Source: Maridesulfovibrio sp.
Lineage (GTDB): Bacteria; Desulfobacterota; Desulfovibrionia; Desulfovibrionales; Desulfovibrionaceae
Direction of reading: 5' to 3'
Assembly: GCF_963666665.1 (NCBI RefSeq)
Contig: NZ_OY762999.1
Location: forward strand, 928,501 to 992,500
Length of the DNA: 64,000 nucleotides
Shown: positions 51,910 to 60,861 of the stretch, piece by piece
How the letters are laid out: the number at the start of each line of letters is the position of its first letter
Position numbering within the stretch: the stretch's first letter is position 1
Notes under the pieces: model-generated
Databases searched by the model: none
Told to the model about the DNA's origin: nothing
Seen by the model: only the letters and a program-made list of their open reading frames with translations
Translations under genes and position numbers: made by a program

Positions 51910-52420
51910 GGTTCGTGCCGAAAAAATTAAGATGCTCATCCTTGATGTAGATGGCGTGCTTACTGACGGCGGTCTTTATTACGATAAGGACGGAAACGTA
52001 ACCAAGCGTTTCAACGTGCAGGACGGCCTTGGTATCAAGTTCGCTCAGCAGGCAGGTATCGAACTGGCGGTAATTACCGGATTGAATCACGGTGCTGTTG
52101 AAAAGCGTGTCACCGAGCTTGGAATTACCGAATATTATCCCGGACAGAAGGAAAAACTCCCTTTCTATGAGAAGTTGCTTAAGGAAAAAGGGCTTAAGGA
52201 CGAAGACGTCGCCTATGTCGGTGATGATTGGATTGATGTCCCGGTAATGCTCCGTGTGGGCTTGCCTATGGCTGTTAAAAATGCCCAGCCCGAGATTTTC
52301 GGCATCTCCAAATGGATCGCCAGCCGTGAGGGCGGGCATGGTGCTGTGCGCGAAGCAATTTCTTTTATTCTTGACGCGCAGGGCAAGTTGAATGACATCT
52401 GGAAAGAGTGGGCAGGCTAG
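51899..52420 (+). CDS. kdsC: 3-deoxy-D-manno-octulosonate 8-phosphate phosphatase
   Basis: KdsC is a tetrameric HAD phosphatase without cap that releases Kdo from Kdo-8-phosphate. Motif I reads MLILDVDGVLTDGG, then VITGLNHGAV (motif II Thr) and VGDDWIDVPVM (motif IV). The 173-residue length is normal. ATG 51899 overlaps the kdsA stop region and follows a TGGAG. lptC begins immediately after its stop. Confidence 0.95.
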   Translation: MSAKVRAEKIKMLILDVDGVLTDGGLYYDKDGNVTKRFNVQDGLGIKFAQQAGIELAVITGLNHGAVEKRVTELGITEYYPGQKEKLPFYEKLLKEKGLKDEDVAYVGDDWIDVPVMLRVGLPMAVKNAQPEIFGISKWIASREGGHGAVREAISFILDAQGKLNDIWKEWAG

Positions 52421-53011
52421 ATGGGCCGTGTCGGCTTAGTTCTATATTTAATTCTGGCCCTATTAATCGGGGTCTGCGCCGGAACCCTGCTTGGTAAGAA
52501 GTATGGTGCGTTTCCGCATATGGTCCGTGAGGCCGTGGAGAATCCGCTTCTTTCCAATAAGAACCAGTCCGATATTTCTGCTGAGGAGATCGAGCTGATT
52601 CAGGGTACCGGTGGTGATATTGAGTGGATTCTGCGGGCCGGAAGTGCTGATTATGATCAGGAGAAAGGACTGGTCATTGCTGACAAGCCCCGGGTTACAT
52701 ATTATCTTGGCCGGGACCGCAAGGAAGTTTTTGTAAGTGCCTTGCACGGTGAGGTCAGCCAGAAAGGTGAAGGTCTGAAGCTCTGGGATAATGTCAAAGG
52801 ACATTACGGTGATATGGGGCTTGTGGCTGACCGACTTGATTTTAAACCCAAGGACAACCTGCTTTTCCTCGAAGGCAATGTAAAGGTCCAGAGTCCTACT
52901 GTTTACATCACTTCCAAACGGGTCAAGGTGGACCTTGTCACCCGTGAAATTATGATTGAAGATGGAATGGAAGCCCTGATTTCACCGGACATGGTGGTAA
53001 TGCCTCAATAG
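52421..53011 (+). CDS. lptC: LPS transport protein LptC
   Basis: The 196-residue protein has an N-terminal membrane anchor (LVLYLILALLIGVCAG) and a periplasmic beta-jellyroll (KPRVTYYLGRDRKEVFVSALHGEVS, FLEGNVKVQSPTVYITSKR). LptC receives LPS from the LptB2FG complex and passes it to LptA. The ATG begins on the base after the kdsC stop, so translation is coupled. It is placed by its fold and neighbours more than by residue identity, which is low in the family. Confidence 0.88.
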   Translation: MGRVGLVLYLILALLIGVCAGTLLGKKYGAFPHMVREAVENPLLSNKNQSDISAEEIELIQGTGGDIEWILRAGSADYDQEKGLVIADKPRVTYYLGRDRKEVFVSALHGEVSQKGEGLKLWDNVKGHYGDMGLVADRLDFKPKDNLLFLEGNVKVQSPTVYITSKRVKVDLVTREIMIEDGMEALISPDMVVMPQ

Positions 53012-53025
53012 AAGCGAGCATTCAT

Positions 53026-54651
53026 TTGATTAATATAGTTGAAAATAGTTCATTGTTACGCGGCAGGTCCATATTTGCGCTGCTTTCCCCCGCCATTGTT
53101 TGTGCGGTATTTTTCTTTGTCCTTGTTCTGGCCGGTCCTGCTGCCCATGCCTACGATAAATCCGAATTGAAAATTGCCCGGACCATTGCCAATGTCCGTT
53201 CCAAACCGGACCTCAAGGGAGAGGTTGTCTGGGTTCTTTCTCCGGCGGAAAGTTTTGTGGTCGGCAAGGCTCAGGGAGGCTGGTTTCCGGTCTATCCTGC
53301 TTCTGCAGATAAGAAGGCCGAGCCTGTGGGGTATGTTTCCAGCAAAGTGGTTGTTCCCGCTGCTGCGGACAGCTCATTGGCGGATTGGGGTGATGTTCGA
53401 TATGCCGGCAAGGATTTGAAATTCTATCTTGAACGTACAGTAAAATCTTCAACCGGTGGTATGATCAAATCCGGCGATAAAATTAAGGTCGGATTTCTCA
53501 AGGACGGTTGGTACGCAATTTTCAAAGCAGATGCTCCGGTTTATTCAGAGGCTGATGCGCTTGGCTATATTAAAAAGGATGATGTGGACATCGTTCTGGA
53601 TGACGCCCGTATCCGTTATGCCGTTCGTAGAATTAATGTGATTGAAAAGCCTGTTTCCACATCAAAGGCTGTCGGTGTGCTTAGTCCCGGGCACCGTGCG
53701 CAGGTTGGGGCTGAGAAGGGGGGCATGTACGCTCTTTACCGCATTGATACCATGGTTAAAGACGACACTCCTGTATGGGGCTATGCATGGGGACCGTTTC
53801 TTGCCCCTTATCCAAAGAATTTGGAAAAAGAACAGATGGCCGGGATAGACGCTCGTAAAGCTGAAATCAAAGCTGAAGAAGTGCGTAATGCAAAGGCTGA
53901 AGTCAAGAGAGGGAGTGAGTTGGCCGCCATGGAAGAAGCCATGGATGAAATGCTGATGGCTCCGGTCAAAACTAAAACCCTGTATGCTACTGCTGTTCTC
54001 AATGTCCGTTCCGAACCCGATGCAAAATCCTTGATTGTGGATAAGCTGGAGCTGGGGGAAGCTGTCAGTGTAGGACAGGAAGAAGGGAAATGGTATCCTG
54101 TTTTTAAGCCCGCCGACAATAATGAGCTTAAACGCGTAGGTTACGTTTTCGGTACATATCTCAAAGCTGAAGCTCCGGTTGTGGAAAAGGAAAAGCCGCG
54201 CAAGAAGGGCAAGCCCGGCGGTCCGGACGAAGTTCCCATCAAGATTACATCTACCAAGATGACTTTCAGTGAGAATCGCAACCGGATTACTTTTTCCGGT
54301 AAAGTCAAGGTGGTACGCCTTGATGTTACTCTTACTTCAGACACCCTGACCGCGCATCTGCGCCCTGAAGGGGATTCCCTTTCCGATACTCAGGACAAGA
54401 TCAAGAAGATTGTGGCCGGGGGTAATGTAAAAGTAGTCATGAAGAAGCGCAAAGGTCACTGCGACAAGCTTACTTATGTAGTGGGTGATTCAATCATTTA
54501 CATGAATGGGAATGCAGAATTGCAGGATGGTCCAAACCTTATTCAGGGTGATGAAATTAAATTTTACCTGAAAGAGAACCGTGCTGAGGTTGTTGGCGGT
54601 AATAAGCCTATTGAGGCAATTTTCTATACTCCTAAAAATGTTTCCCCTTAG
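53026..54651 (+). CDS. LptA/OstA-type LPS transport protein with N-terminal SH3-like repeats
   Basis: This 541-residue exported protein starts with a signal sequence (LLSPAIVCAVFFFVLVLAGPAAHA), then about four bacterial SH3-like repeats of ~65 residues: IARTIANVRSKPDLKGEVVW, LKFYLERTVKSS, IRYAVRRINVIEKPVSTSKA and, after a charged linker, LYATAVLNVRSEPDAKSLIV. The last ~140 residues are an OstA domain (IKITSTKMTFSENRNRITF, GGNVKVVMKKRKGHCDKL). LptA forms the periplasmic bridge that carries LPS. Classic LptA is ~185 residues, so the SH3 part is an addition, possibly binding peptidoglycan. Start codon is TTG with a weak Shine-Dalgarno. Confidence 0.85.
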   Translation: MINIVENSSLLRGRSIFALLSPAIVCAVFFFVLVLAGPAAHAYDKSELKIARTIANVRSKPDLKGEVVWVLSPAESFVVGKAQGGWFPVYPASADKKAEPVGYVSSKVVVPAAADSSLADWGDVRYAGKDLKFYLERTVKSSTGGMIKSGDKIKVGFLKDGWYAIFKADAPVYSEADALGYIKKDDVDIVLDDARIRYAVRRINVIEKPVSTSKAVGVLSPGHRAQVGAEKGGMYALYRIDTMVKDDTPVWGYAWGPFLAPYPKNLEKEQMAGIDARKAEIKAEEVRNAKAEVKRGSELAAMEEAMDEMLMAPVKTKTLYATAVLNVRSEPDAKSLIVDKLELGEAVSVGQEEGKWYPVFKPADNNELKRVGYVFGTYLKAEAPVVEKEKPRKKGKPGGPDEVPIKITSTKMTFSENRNRITFSGKVKVVRLDVTLTSDTLTAHLRPEGDSLSDTQDKIKKIVAGGNVKVVMKKRKGHCDKLTYVVGDSIIYMNGNAELQDGPNLIQGDEIKFYLKENRAEVVGGNKPIEAIFYTPKNVSP

Positions 54652-54668
54652 GTTATTAAAGGAATTTT

Positions 54669-55391
54669 ATGTCTGCAATTGTCGCCAAGAAACTGGTCAA
54701 GAACTATGGGCCTAAAGAGGTTGTCCGCGGAATCGGGCTGACCGTGCGTGAGGGCGAGGTTGTGGGGTTGCTTGGTCCGAACGGTGCAGGTAAGACCACA
54801 ACGTTTTATATGCTTGTAGGTGTCGTCAAGCCTACATCCGGTGATGTCTATTTCAATAAACAGCAGATAACCAGGCTGCCATTGCATGAGCGTGCCCGTT
54901 TGGGACTTAGTTATCTGCCGCAGGAAAGTTCCATTTTCAAGAAGCTCTCCGTACGTAAGAATCTTGAGATCATTATCGAGCATACCGGGCTTTCCGGTAA
55001 GGATGTTCCTAAAAGGGCGGATGAGTTGCTGGACCAACTTGGTATCCTTCGCCTTGCCGACCAGAAGGCAATGTATCTTTCCGGCGGCGAACGCCGCAGG
55101 CTTGAGATTGCCCGGGCTATGATCAACAATCCAAAATTCATCCTTCTTGATGAACCGTTTGCGGGTATTGACCCAATTGCGGTAATTGATATTCAAGATA
55201 TTATTTCTACGCTTAAGGAGATGGGGCTGGGGATTCTGATTTCCGACCATAACGTGCGTGAGACTCTTTCTATTTGTGACCGCGCTTACCTTGTGTACGA
55301 GGGTAGGGTTATTCTTAACGGTTCACCTGAGAGTATCGTGAAAAATACCAAGGCCCGCAGGCTCTATCTGGGAGATAGTTTCAGTCTGTAG
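54669..55391 (+). CDS. lptB: LPS export ABC transporter ATPase LptB
   Basis: The 240-residue ATPase powers LPS extraction with LptFG. Motifs are LLGPNGAGKTTTFYMLVG, the family-specific SYLPQESSIFKKLSVRKNL Q-loop region, YLSGGERRRLEIARAM and FILLDEPFAGIDPIAV, plus the switch His in ISDHNVRE. All fit LptB, not a generic transporter. AAGGA precedes the ATG 17 bases after the lptA stop. LptF and LptG are not in the window. A terminator follows. Confidence 0.97.
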   Translation: MSAIVAKKLVKNYGPKEVVRGIGLTVREGEVVGLLGPNGAGKTTTFYMLVGVVKPTSGDVYFNKQQITRLPLHERARLGLSYLPQESSIFKKLSVRKNLEIIIEHTGLSGKDVPKRADELLDQLGILRLADQKAMYLSGGERRRLEIARAMINNPKFILLDEPFAGIDPIAVIDIQDIISTLKEMGLGILISDHNVRETLSICDRAYLVYEGRVILNGSPESIVKNTKARRLYLGDSFSL

Positions 55392-55416
55392 TCTTTTGTG
55401 CTGGGAATTGAACTGT

Positions 55417-55454
55417 ACAAGCCGGAACTTTAATGAGTTTCGGCTTGTTTTTTT
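55417..55454 (+). terminator. Terminator of the kdsA-lptB operon
   Basis: ACAAGCCG (55417-55424) pairs with CGGCTTGT (55441-55448), then seven T. It separates lptB from rpoN; the remaining 260 bases up to rpoN hold no gene I can support. Confidence 0.85.
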
Positions 55455-55718
55455 GGTACAAAGTTTGATGAATTTTGTCTTTGTAGATTTACAGTCGGGC
55501 AGAACATTGGTACACTTTTTTCATATGCACTTCTATTTAATAAAAAATCCTTAAATTTCAGATAAATCAGAGGTCTTTCTTGCATCTTGCAATGGGATGT
55601 GGCATAGTTGAATCAAGCTCGGATTAAAAGAATGAAAAAAAAGATTAGTCCAGCATAAATGTAGTAATAAATCTGAATCTGAAAATATACGAATCAATAT
55701 ACAAGGTGGCCTGAATAT

Positions 55719-57134
55719 ATGGGGTTGGAACTTAGACAACAATTAAAGCTTACTCAACAGCTGGTGATGACTCCTCAGCTGCAGCAGGCTATCAAGTTGT
55801 TGCAGCTTTCCCGATTGGAGCTGATGGATACCGTCCATCAGGAACTCATGGAGAATCCTATCCTTGAAGAGGCAGAAGCTCAGGAGCGTACTGACACTCC
55901 CGATGCTGAAGCAGGCACCGCTACTGCCGAAGAAGCACAAATTTCCAGGGAAGCTGAGTGGGAAAACTATCTCGGTGAATTTTCCAGTACATCAAAGCAG
56001 TCAGCTTCCCGCGAGTCTGAATCATATGAAGATGGGACTTCTTTTGAAGCCCGTTTGACCAATTCGGTATCCCTTGAAGGGCATCTGCATTGGCAGATGA
56101 GCCTTTCCGATTTTACCGAAAAAGATATCGCCATCGGCGAATGTCTTATCGGGAATTTAAGTTCGGGAGGTTTTTTACGGATAGACTTGGAAGATGTTTG
56201 CGAAACATGCTATGCTGAAATCGAAGATGTGGAAAAGGTTCTGCATCGCATTCAGAGATTCGATCCGGTGGGCGTGGCGGCAAGGACTCCGCACGAATGT
56301 CTGCTTATACAACTGGAAGCATTGAAGCTTGATGATGATCCGATTTTGGTCTCTCTGGTCCGTGATCATCTAGATGACCTTGAAAAGAAGCGCTACAAGC
56401 CGCTTGCAAGGAAGTTCAAGCTCAGCATGGAGGATTTAAAGAGTTATCTGGACTTGATGCAGACACTTGATCCTCTTCCTGGTGCAAGTTTTTCAGGTGG
56501 AGACTCTTTCTATATCAGCCCGGATGCTTATGTTTATGAATATGATGGTGATTTTGTCATAGTTCTGAACGAAGACGGTCTTCCTAAGTTGCAGATGAAT
56601 GCATTTTATGTGGAGACTCTTGAATCAACCAAGGGAGATGACAAGGAATATTTTCAGGACAAGATGCGTTCCGCTCAATGGCTGATGAAGAGCCTGTATC
56701 AGCGGCAACGTACCTTATATAAAGTTCTTGAATCCATAGTGAGATTTCAGCGCGAATTTTTCGCTCAAGGTGTCACCAAGTTAAAACCGCTTATTCTTAA
56801 GGAGGTTGCGGAAGACATCGAGATGCATGAGTCCACTGTGAGCCGAATCACTACGAATAAGTATGTTTCTACTCCGCATGGAATCTATGAACTGAAATTC
56901 TTTTTTAATAGTGCGCTTGGTCTGGATGACGGTTCTCAGGTCGGTTCCGAGTCCGTCAAGGCAACGATCAAGAAATTGATCAGTGAAGAAGACGGAAAGA
57001 AACCCCTCAGCGATGAAAAGATAGCTGAGATTCTCAAAGAGAAACTGGAAGTCAATATAGCCAGAAGGACCGTAGCTAAGTATAGGACTGCAATGGGGAT
57101 TCTCTCCTCATCCAAGAGGAAGACAGTATTCTAA
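55719..57134 (+). CDS. rpoN: RNA polymerase sigma-54 factor
   Basis: The 471-residue protein has the Gln/Leu-rich activator-interacting region I (LELRQQLKLTQQLVMTPQLQ), an acidic region II, core-binding region, a helix-turn-helix (MHESTVSRITTNKY) and the RpoN box ARRTVAKYR near the C-terminus. Sigma-54 directs transcription from -24/-12 promoters and needs AAA+ activators. The gene order rpoN-hpf-ptsN-rapZ is conserved in proteobacteria. AAGGTGG precedes the ATG. Confidence 0.98.
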   Translation: MGLELRQQLKLTQQLVMTPQLQQAIKLLQLSRLELMDTVHQELMENPILEEAEAQERTDTPDAEAGTATAEEAQISREAEWENYLGEFSSTSKQSASRESESYEDGTSFEARLTNSVSLEGHLHWQMSLSDFTEKDIAIGECLIGNLSSGGFLRIDLEDVCETCYAEIEDVEKVLHRIQRFDPVGVAARTPHECLLIQLEALKLDDDPILVSLVRDHLDDLEKKRYKPLARKFKLSMEDLKSYLDLMQTLDPLPGASFSGGDSFYISPDAYVYEYDGDFVIVLNEDGLPKLQMNAFYVETLESTKGDDKEYFQDKMRSAQWLMKSLYQRQRTLYKVLESIVRFQREFFAQGVTKLKPLILKEVAEDIEMHESTVSRITTNKYVSTPHGIYELKFFFNSALGLDDGSQVGSESVKATIKKLISEEDGKKPLSDEKIAEILKEKLEVNIARRTVAKYRTAMGILSSSKRKTVF

Positions 57135-57185
57135 TGTAGTCCGGAGAAATCAAAGCATATTCACCCTTTACTAAGGAGGCTCTTT

Positions 57186-57722
57186 ATGAACGTAGCATTT
57201 ACTTTTAAGAACTTCGACGCATCCGAACATCTTAAGGAATATGCAAACAGCCGTTTCTCCAAGTTGGTAAAGTACGTAACCAATCCTGAAAACACTGATA
57301 TGCAGGTGAATCTGTCAGTGGATAAGTTCAGGCATGTTGCGGAAGTTGTTTTCAGCTCTGATCATATGCATGTCTCTGCTTACGAAGTGTCCGAGGATAT
57401 GTATTCCACCGTGGATATGGTTCTGGACAAGCTTGAAGCCCAGCTTCGCCGCGCAAACGAAAAGATGAGAAGCCACAGGCGAAAGGAGGCGGCTCCTGCC
57501 CGGATGGATGTTCTCAGCTACGGAGAGGAAGAGTACAGGGAACCTGTGATTGTGGAGTCTGACTCCTTTGTTCCCAAGCCGATGAGTGTTGATGAAGCTG
57601 CTGAACAGCTTCAGACTCTCGACCACGAATTCCTCGTATTCCGCAATGCGGATAATGAAGCCATAAACGTAATCTACCGCCGTAATAATGGCGACTTCGG
57701 TTTAATTGACCCAGGATACTAA
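57186..57722 (+). CDS. hpf: Long-form ribosome hibernation promoting factor
   Basis: The first ~100 residues form the HPF/YfiA fold (VAFTFKNFDASEHLKEYANS, MQVNLSVDKFRHVAEVVF) that binds the 30S decoding centre; the C-terminal ~60 residues (VEAAEQLQTLDHEFLVFRN, NVIYRRNNGDFGLIDP) are the dimerisation domain of long HPF, which joins ribosomes into 100S dimers. Length of 178 is typical of long HPF. AAGGAGG precedes the ATG. It lies between rpoN and ptsN. Confidence 0.96.
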   Translation: MNVAFTFKNFDASEHLKEYANSRFSKLVKYVTNPENTDMQVNLSVDKFRHVAEVVFSSDHMHVSAYEVSEDMYSTVDMVLDKLEAQLRRANEKMRSHRRKEAAPARMDVLSYGEEEYREPVIVESDSFVPKPMSVDEAAEQLQTLDHEFLVFRNADNEAINVIYRRNNGDFGLIDPGY

Positions 57723-57725
57723 CTG

Positions 57726-58175
57726 ATGAATATAACTGATAATTTGGCAAAGGACCTTGTTATTTATGAACTGCAGGCCTCTGATAAGAGTAAAGTCCTG
57801 GAAGAAATGGTTTCCACCCTCAAGGACGCAGGTCTCGATGTGGATGTGGAAAATGCCTTAAAGGTCCTTAATGATCGTGAAAAACTTGGAACAACCGGAA
57901 TCGGGGATGGCATAGCCATCCCCCACGGTAAACTGGAATGTCTCGAAGAGATTGTCGTGGTGGTCGGCCGATCCAGTGAGGGTGTCGACTTTGAATCTCT
58001 GGACATGCAGCCATGTAAGATATTTTTTATGGTACTGGCCCCCGAGCAGGGGGCCGGTGCTCATTTGAAGGTGCTGGCACAAATTTCCCGGCAACTTAAA
58101 GATGAAGCATTCCGACAGGCATTTATAGATACAGAGGACAAGCAGCAGTTGCTGAAACTCCTCGGTCTCAGCTAG
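57726..58175 (+). CDS. ptsN: Nitrogen-regulatory PTS EIIA protein
   Basis: The 149-residue EIIA-Ntr-type protein has its phosphorylatable His at about H68 in GDGIAIPHGKL. In other bacteria PtsN, phosphorylated from EI-Ntr and NPr, controls K+ uptake, nitrogen and other pathways by binding. It begins 3 bases after hpf, so it is in the rpoN unit. A terminator-like hairpin follows before rapZ. Confidence 0.93.
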   Translation: MNITDNLAKDLVIYELQASDKSKVLEEMVSTLKDAGLDVDVENALKVLNDREKLGTTGIGDGIAIPHGKLECLEEIVVVVGRSSEGVDFESLDMQPCKIFFMVLAPEQGAGAHLKVLAQISRQLKDEAFRQAFIDTEDKQQLLKLLGLS

Positions 58176-58204
58176 AATCGGCATTTTTCAAATTAATAAA
58201 TCAG

Positions 58205-58240
58205 ATTAGCAATGAACTCGGGTCATTGCTAATTTTGTTT
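58205..58240 (+). terminator. Hairpin terminator or attenuator between ptsN and rapZ
   Basis: ATTAGCAATGA (58205-58215) pairs with TCATTGCTAAT (58223-58233), then TTTGTTT. It may end or attenuate the rpoN-ptsN transcript. Confidence 0.7.
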
Positions 58241-58269
58241 GTAGGCTATTTCGCAAGGAGGATATTGGG

Positions 58270-59151
58270 GTGGTCGATGTGGATTCCTTTCCTGTGATTG
58301 TTGTTAGCGGGCTTTCCGGAGCCGGTAAATCTACTGTTCTGAAGGTTTTTGAGGATCTGCGTTTTTTTTGTGTGGATGGATTGCCCGCGAGCATGCTTCC
58401 GCGTCTGGTTGAGCTGTTCAATACCCGCGACAATGCATATCGCGGTCTGGTGCTGGGTATGGATTTGCGTCAGCTTGAATTCAGCGTTGACTGGGAAGCC
58501 ACCCGTGAAGAACTTACTTCTATGGGCTATCGTCCCAGCATCCTTTACCTCGAAGCCCGTTTGCCCGAGCTTGTTCGCAGATACGCTACAACCCGCCGCC
58601 TGCATCCTCTTGAATCCCGAGATATCGGCCTAGAGCAGGCCCTTGAAAAAGAGAAGGAAATTCTCGGTGAAGTGCGCCAGCAGGCTGATCTGGTGATTGA
58701 TACCACTACCTACTCCATTCATGACCTGCGCCGGCGTATTCAGGAAAAATGGGCTGAACTCAGTGAAAAGACTCGCGGTTTACGCGTACATGTCATGTCT
58801 TTCGGCTTTAAGCATGACGTGCCTACCGCTGCCGATATGGTTATGGACCTTCGTTTCCTGCCCAATCCATATTTTGAGGAAGATCTCCGTCCGCTTTCCG
58901 GACAGGACAAAGCTATTTCTGATTATGTTTTAGGTACTGAACCGGGCTCAATTTTTATTGAGAAATATCTCGATTTCCTTCAATATGTCCTTCCTCTTTA
59001 CGAGGAGGAAGGAAGATACAGGCTGACCATTGCTGTAGGTTGTACTGGTGGACGTCATCGCTCCGTTGCGACGGCTGAAAGGATATTTGCAACTCTTAAA
59101 GATAATGGTTATTCTGTCTCTCTTGAACATAAGCACATTCATTTGAAATAG
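58270..59151 (+). CDS. rapZ: RNase adapter protein RapZ
   Basis: The 293-residue protein has Walker A GLSGAGKST near the N-terminus, then LRFFCVDGLPASMLP and a C-terminal VGCTGGRHRSVA motif, hallmarks of RapZ. In enterobacteria it binds sRNAs and guides RNase E to control amino-sugar synthesis. Its role in deltaproteobacteria is not established. GTG start with AAGGAGG about 10 bases ahead. It is followed at once by mannose-PTS genes. Confidence 0.95.
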   Translation: MVDVDSFPVIVVSGLSGAGKSTVLKVFEDLRFFCVDGLPASMLPRLVELFNTRDNAYRGLVLGMDLRQLEFSVDWEATREELTSMGYRPSILYLEARLPELVRRYATTRRLHPLESRDIGLEQALEKEKEILGEVRQQADLVIDTTTYSIHDLRRRIQEKWAELSEKTRGLRVHVMSFGFKHDVPTAADMVMDLRFLPNPYFEEDLRPLSGQDKAISDYVLGTEPGSIFIEKYLDFLQYVLPLYEEEGRYRLTIAVGCTGGRHRSVATAERIFATLKDNGYSVSLEHKHIHLK

Positions 59152-59181
59152 TATTTATAGTTGAATATATCGGGAATTTTG

Positions 59182-59610
59182 ATGGGCATAGAATCTAGTA
59201 AAAACGGAATTGTTCTCGTTACCCACGGTAACTTCGGACAGGCGCTTATTGAAGCGGGTGAACTTATTGTCGGTCCTCAGGAGGGAGTGCTCTCCCTTAG
59301 TGTTGATGTTTCTCAGGGCATTGATGCGGCAGTGGACTCCTTGAAAAGCAATATTGCCGAAGTGAATAACGGTAACGGAGTTCTCATTCTTACTGATATG
59401 TTTGGTGGAACACCCACTAACCTAAGCCTTTCCCTGTTGCAGGGAGATGATATTGAGGTTGTGACCGGAGTCAGCCTGCCCATGCTTCTGAAAGCTTTTC
59501 AGATGCGTAATGAGTCTTTGCAGAAGATGGCCGAAGAGGTCAGCAAAGCCGCGGCTAAAGGTATTGTAATTGCCGGCGAAATGCTGCGAAAACGAACTTC
59601 CAAAGGGTAA
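59182..59610 (+). CDS. PTS mannose-family EIIA component
   Basis: The ~142-residue protein is an EIIA-Man domain: VLVTHGNFGQALIEAG near the N-terminus with the phospho-His at about H15, then VLILTDMFGGTPTNLSL. It passes phosphate from HPr to EIIB. I choose ATG 59182 over TTG 59161, since the former follows a GGGAA. It is the first of three PTS genes that follow rapZ. Confidence 0.93.
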   Translation: MGIESSKNGIVLVTHGNFGQALIEAGELIVGPQEGVLSLSVDVSQGIDAAVDSLKSNIAEVNNGNGVLILTDMFGGTPTNLSLSLLQGDDIEVVTGVSLPMLLKAFQMRNESLQKMAEEVSKAAAKGIVIAGEMLRKRTSKG

Positions 59611-59612
59611 CG

Positions 59613-60074
59613 ATGATGTGGGTGAGAATTGATAACCGTCTTGTTCATGGGCAGATTATTGAAACATGGCTCCCGTACACCCACGCAAAACATATAATCG
59701 TGGCTAACGATGCCGTTGCCAGGGATGATTTGCAGCAGCAGATCATGTCGCTGGCAATTCCGCAGTCGGTGAGCTGCTCCTTTTGTCCGGTAGATGATTT
59801 GAATTCTATGATTCCTGCTTTTACCAGTGGTAACGGCAGCACAATCATTTTGTTTTCTTCCTGCGCTGACGTACGCAGGGCTCTGGATTCCGGCTTTATT
59901 TTCAGTTCGGTTAATATCGGTAACATTCATTATGGTCCCGGTAAAAAACAGATTTCCCCCAGCGTGGCTTTGAGTTCTGATGATGAATCCTGTCTTCATT
60001 ATTTCAAAGGGCAGGGCATAGAGCTCGATTTTCGCTGCGTCCCTAATGATCCTGTGCAGGTGAGGTTCTCATGA
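59613..60074 (+). CDS. PTS mannose/sorbose-family EIIB component
   Basis: The 153-residue protein matches EIIB-Man: WVRIDNRLVHGQIIETWLP with phospho-His at about H12, then HIIVANDAVARDD. It would transfer phosphate to the sugar bound by EIIC/EIID. The ATG lies two bases after the EIIA stop, and the gene overlaps the EIIC start by 4 bases. Confidence 0.93.
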   Translation: MMWVRIDNRLVHGQIIETWLPYTHAKHIIVANDAVARDDLQQQIMSLAIPQSVSCSFCPVDDLNSMIPAFTSGNGSTIILFSSCADVRRALDSGFIFSSVNIGNIHYGPGKKQISPSVALSSDDESCLHYFKGQGIELDFRCVPNDPVQVRFS

Positions 60075-60786
60075 GTCTGTTTCAAGGACTAGCTTTGTCC
60101 TTCCCCGTCTGGGTTGCATTGATCGGTTTTTTTTTGCGATTTTTTCGCTTTTCCGCTTCACAATAAATCCCGGTCTTCTTGAGCGTCCTCTTGTCGTAGG
60201 TGCCCTTTGGGGTGCTGTTACGGGAGATGTTGTCACCAGTCTCAAGATTGCCGTGTTTTTCGAACTTTTCTGGCTGGATAATATCCCGGCCGGAACCTAC
60301 ATTCCTCCACATATTCTGGCTCCTACATTTGCCGCGCTTGCTTTGACCACTTCTTTTGCATTTACAGAAGCACGTCAGGTTATGATTATTCTGTTGGCTT
60401 GTTTGCCTTTAGCACGCATCGGTGCGTGGATGGATTATTCACTAAGGCAGTGGCATAACAGGGGACACAACAAGCTTATCAGTTGGGCACGCAAGGGAAA
60501 GGCAGGCGATCAACTCCCTCAAAAGCTGGTTTTTCGCTCTATTTTAAGAACTTTTGTCACTTCGTGGCTTTTTTTCTGGACAAGCACCATAATCCTTCAT
60601 TATATCCTTTGTATATTTTTTCACAAGTGGGGGCCGTTGGTCGCCGGTGTGGAGATGAAATGGTCTTTTTTATGGATTGCTGCTAGTCTTGGAGGCCTTT
60701 TGGCCCTTAGATTGCGAAAAGCCTATGCCACTTTTGTCTTCGGAGTGGTCTTATTCGGCTTTTTTATCCTTGCCGGGATTATATAA
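60071..60786 (+). pseudogene. PTS mannose-family EIIC membrane component, frameshifted at a T9 tract
   Basis: Starting from ATG 60071 the sequence reads a normal EIIC start (SLFQGLALSFPVWVALIGFF), but at the T9 tract 60127-60135 the frame is lost and a stop follows after 31 codons. One additional T would continue into the -1 frame, open to 60786, which gives AIFSLFRFTINPGLLERPLV, then GALWGAVTGD and ELFWLDNIPAGTYIPPHILA, all typical of EIIC-Man. The joined protein would have about 238 residues and several membrane helices. It may be phase-variable, rescued by polymerase slippage, decayed or a sequencing error. No EIID gene follows. Confidence 0.78.
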
Positions 60787-60861
60787 GCTTGGCATAGAAA
60801 AAAGATTGTGATAGAAGACACAAGCTCACTTAGCTACCATATTTCTTAGGAGGAAATTATT

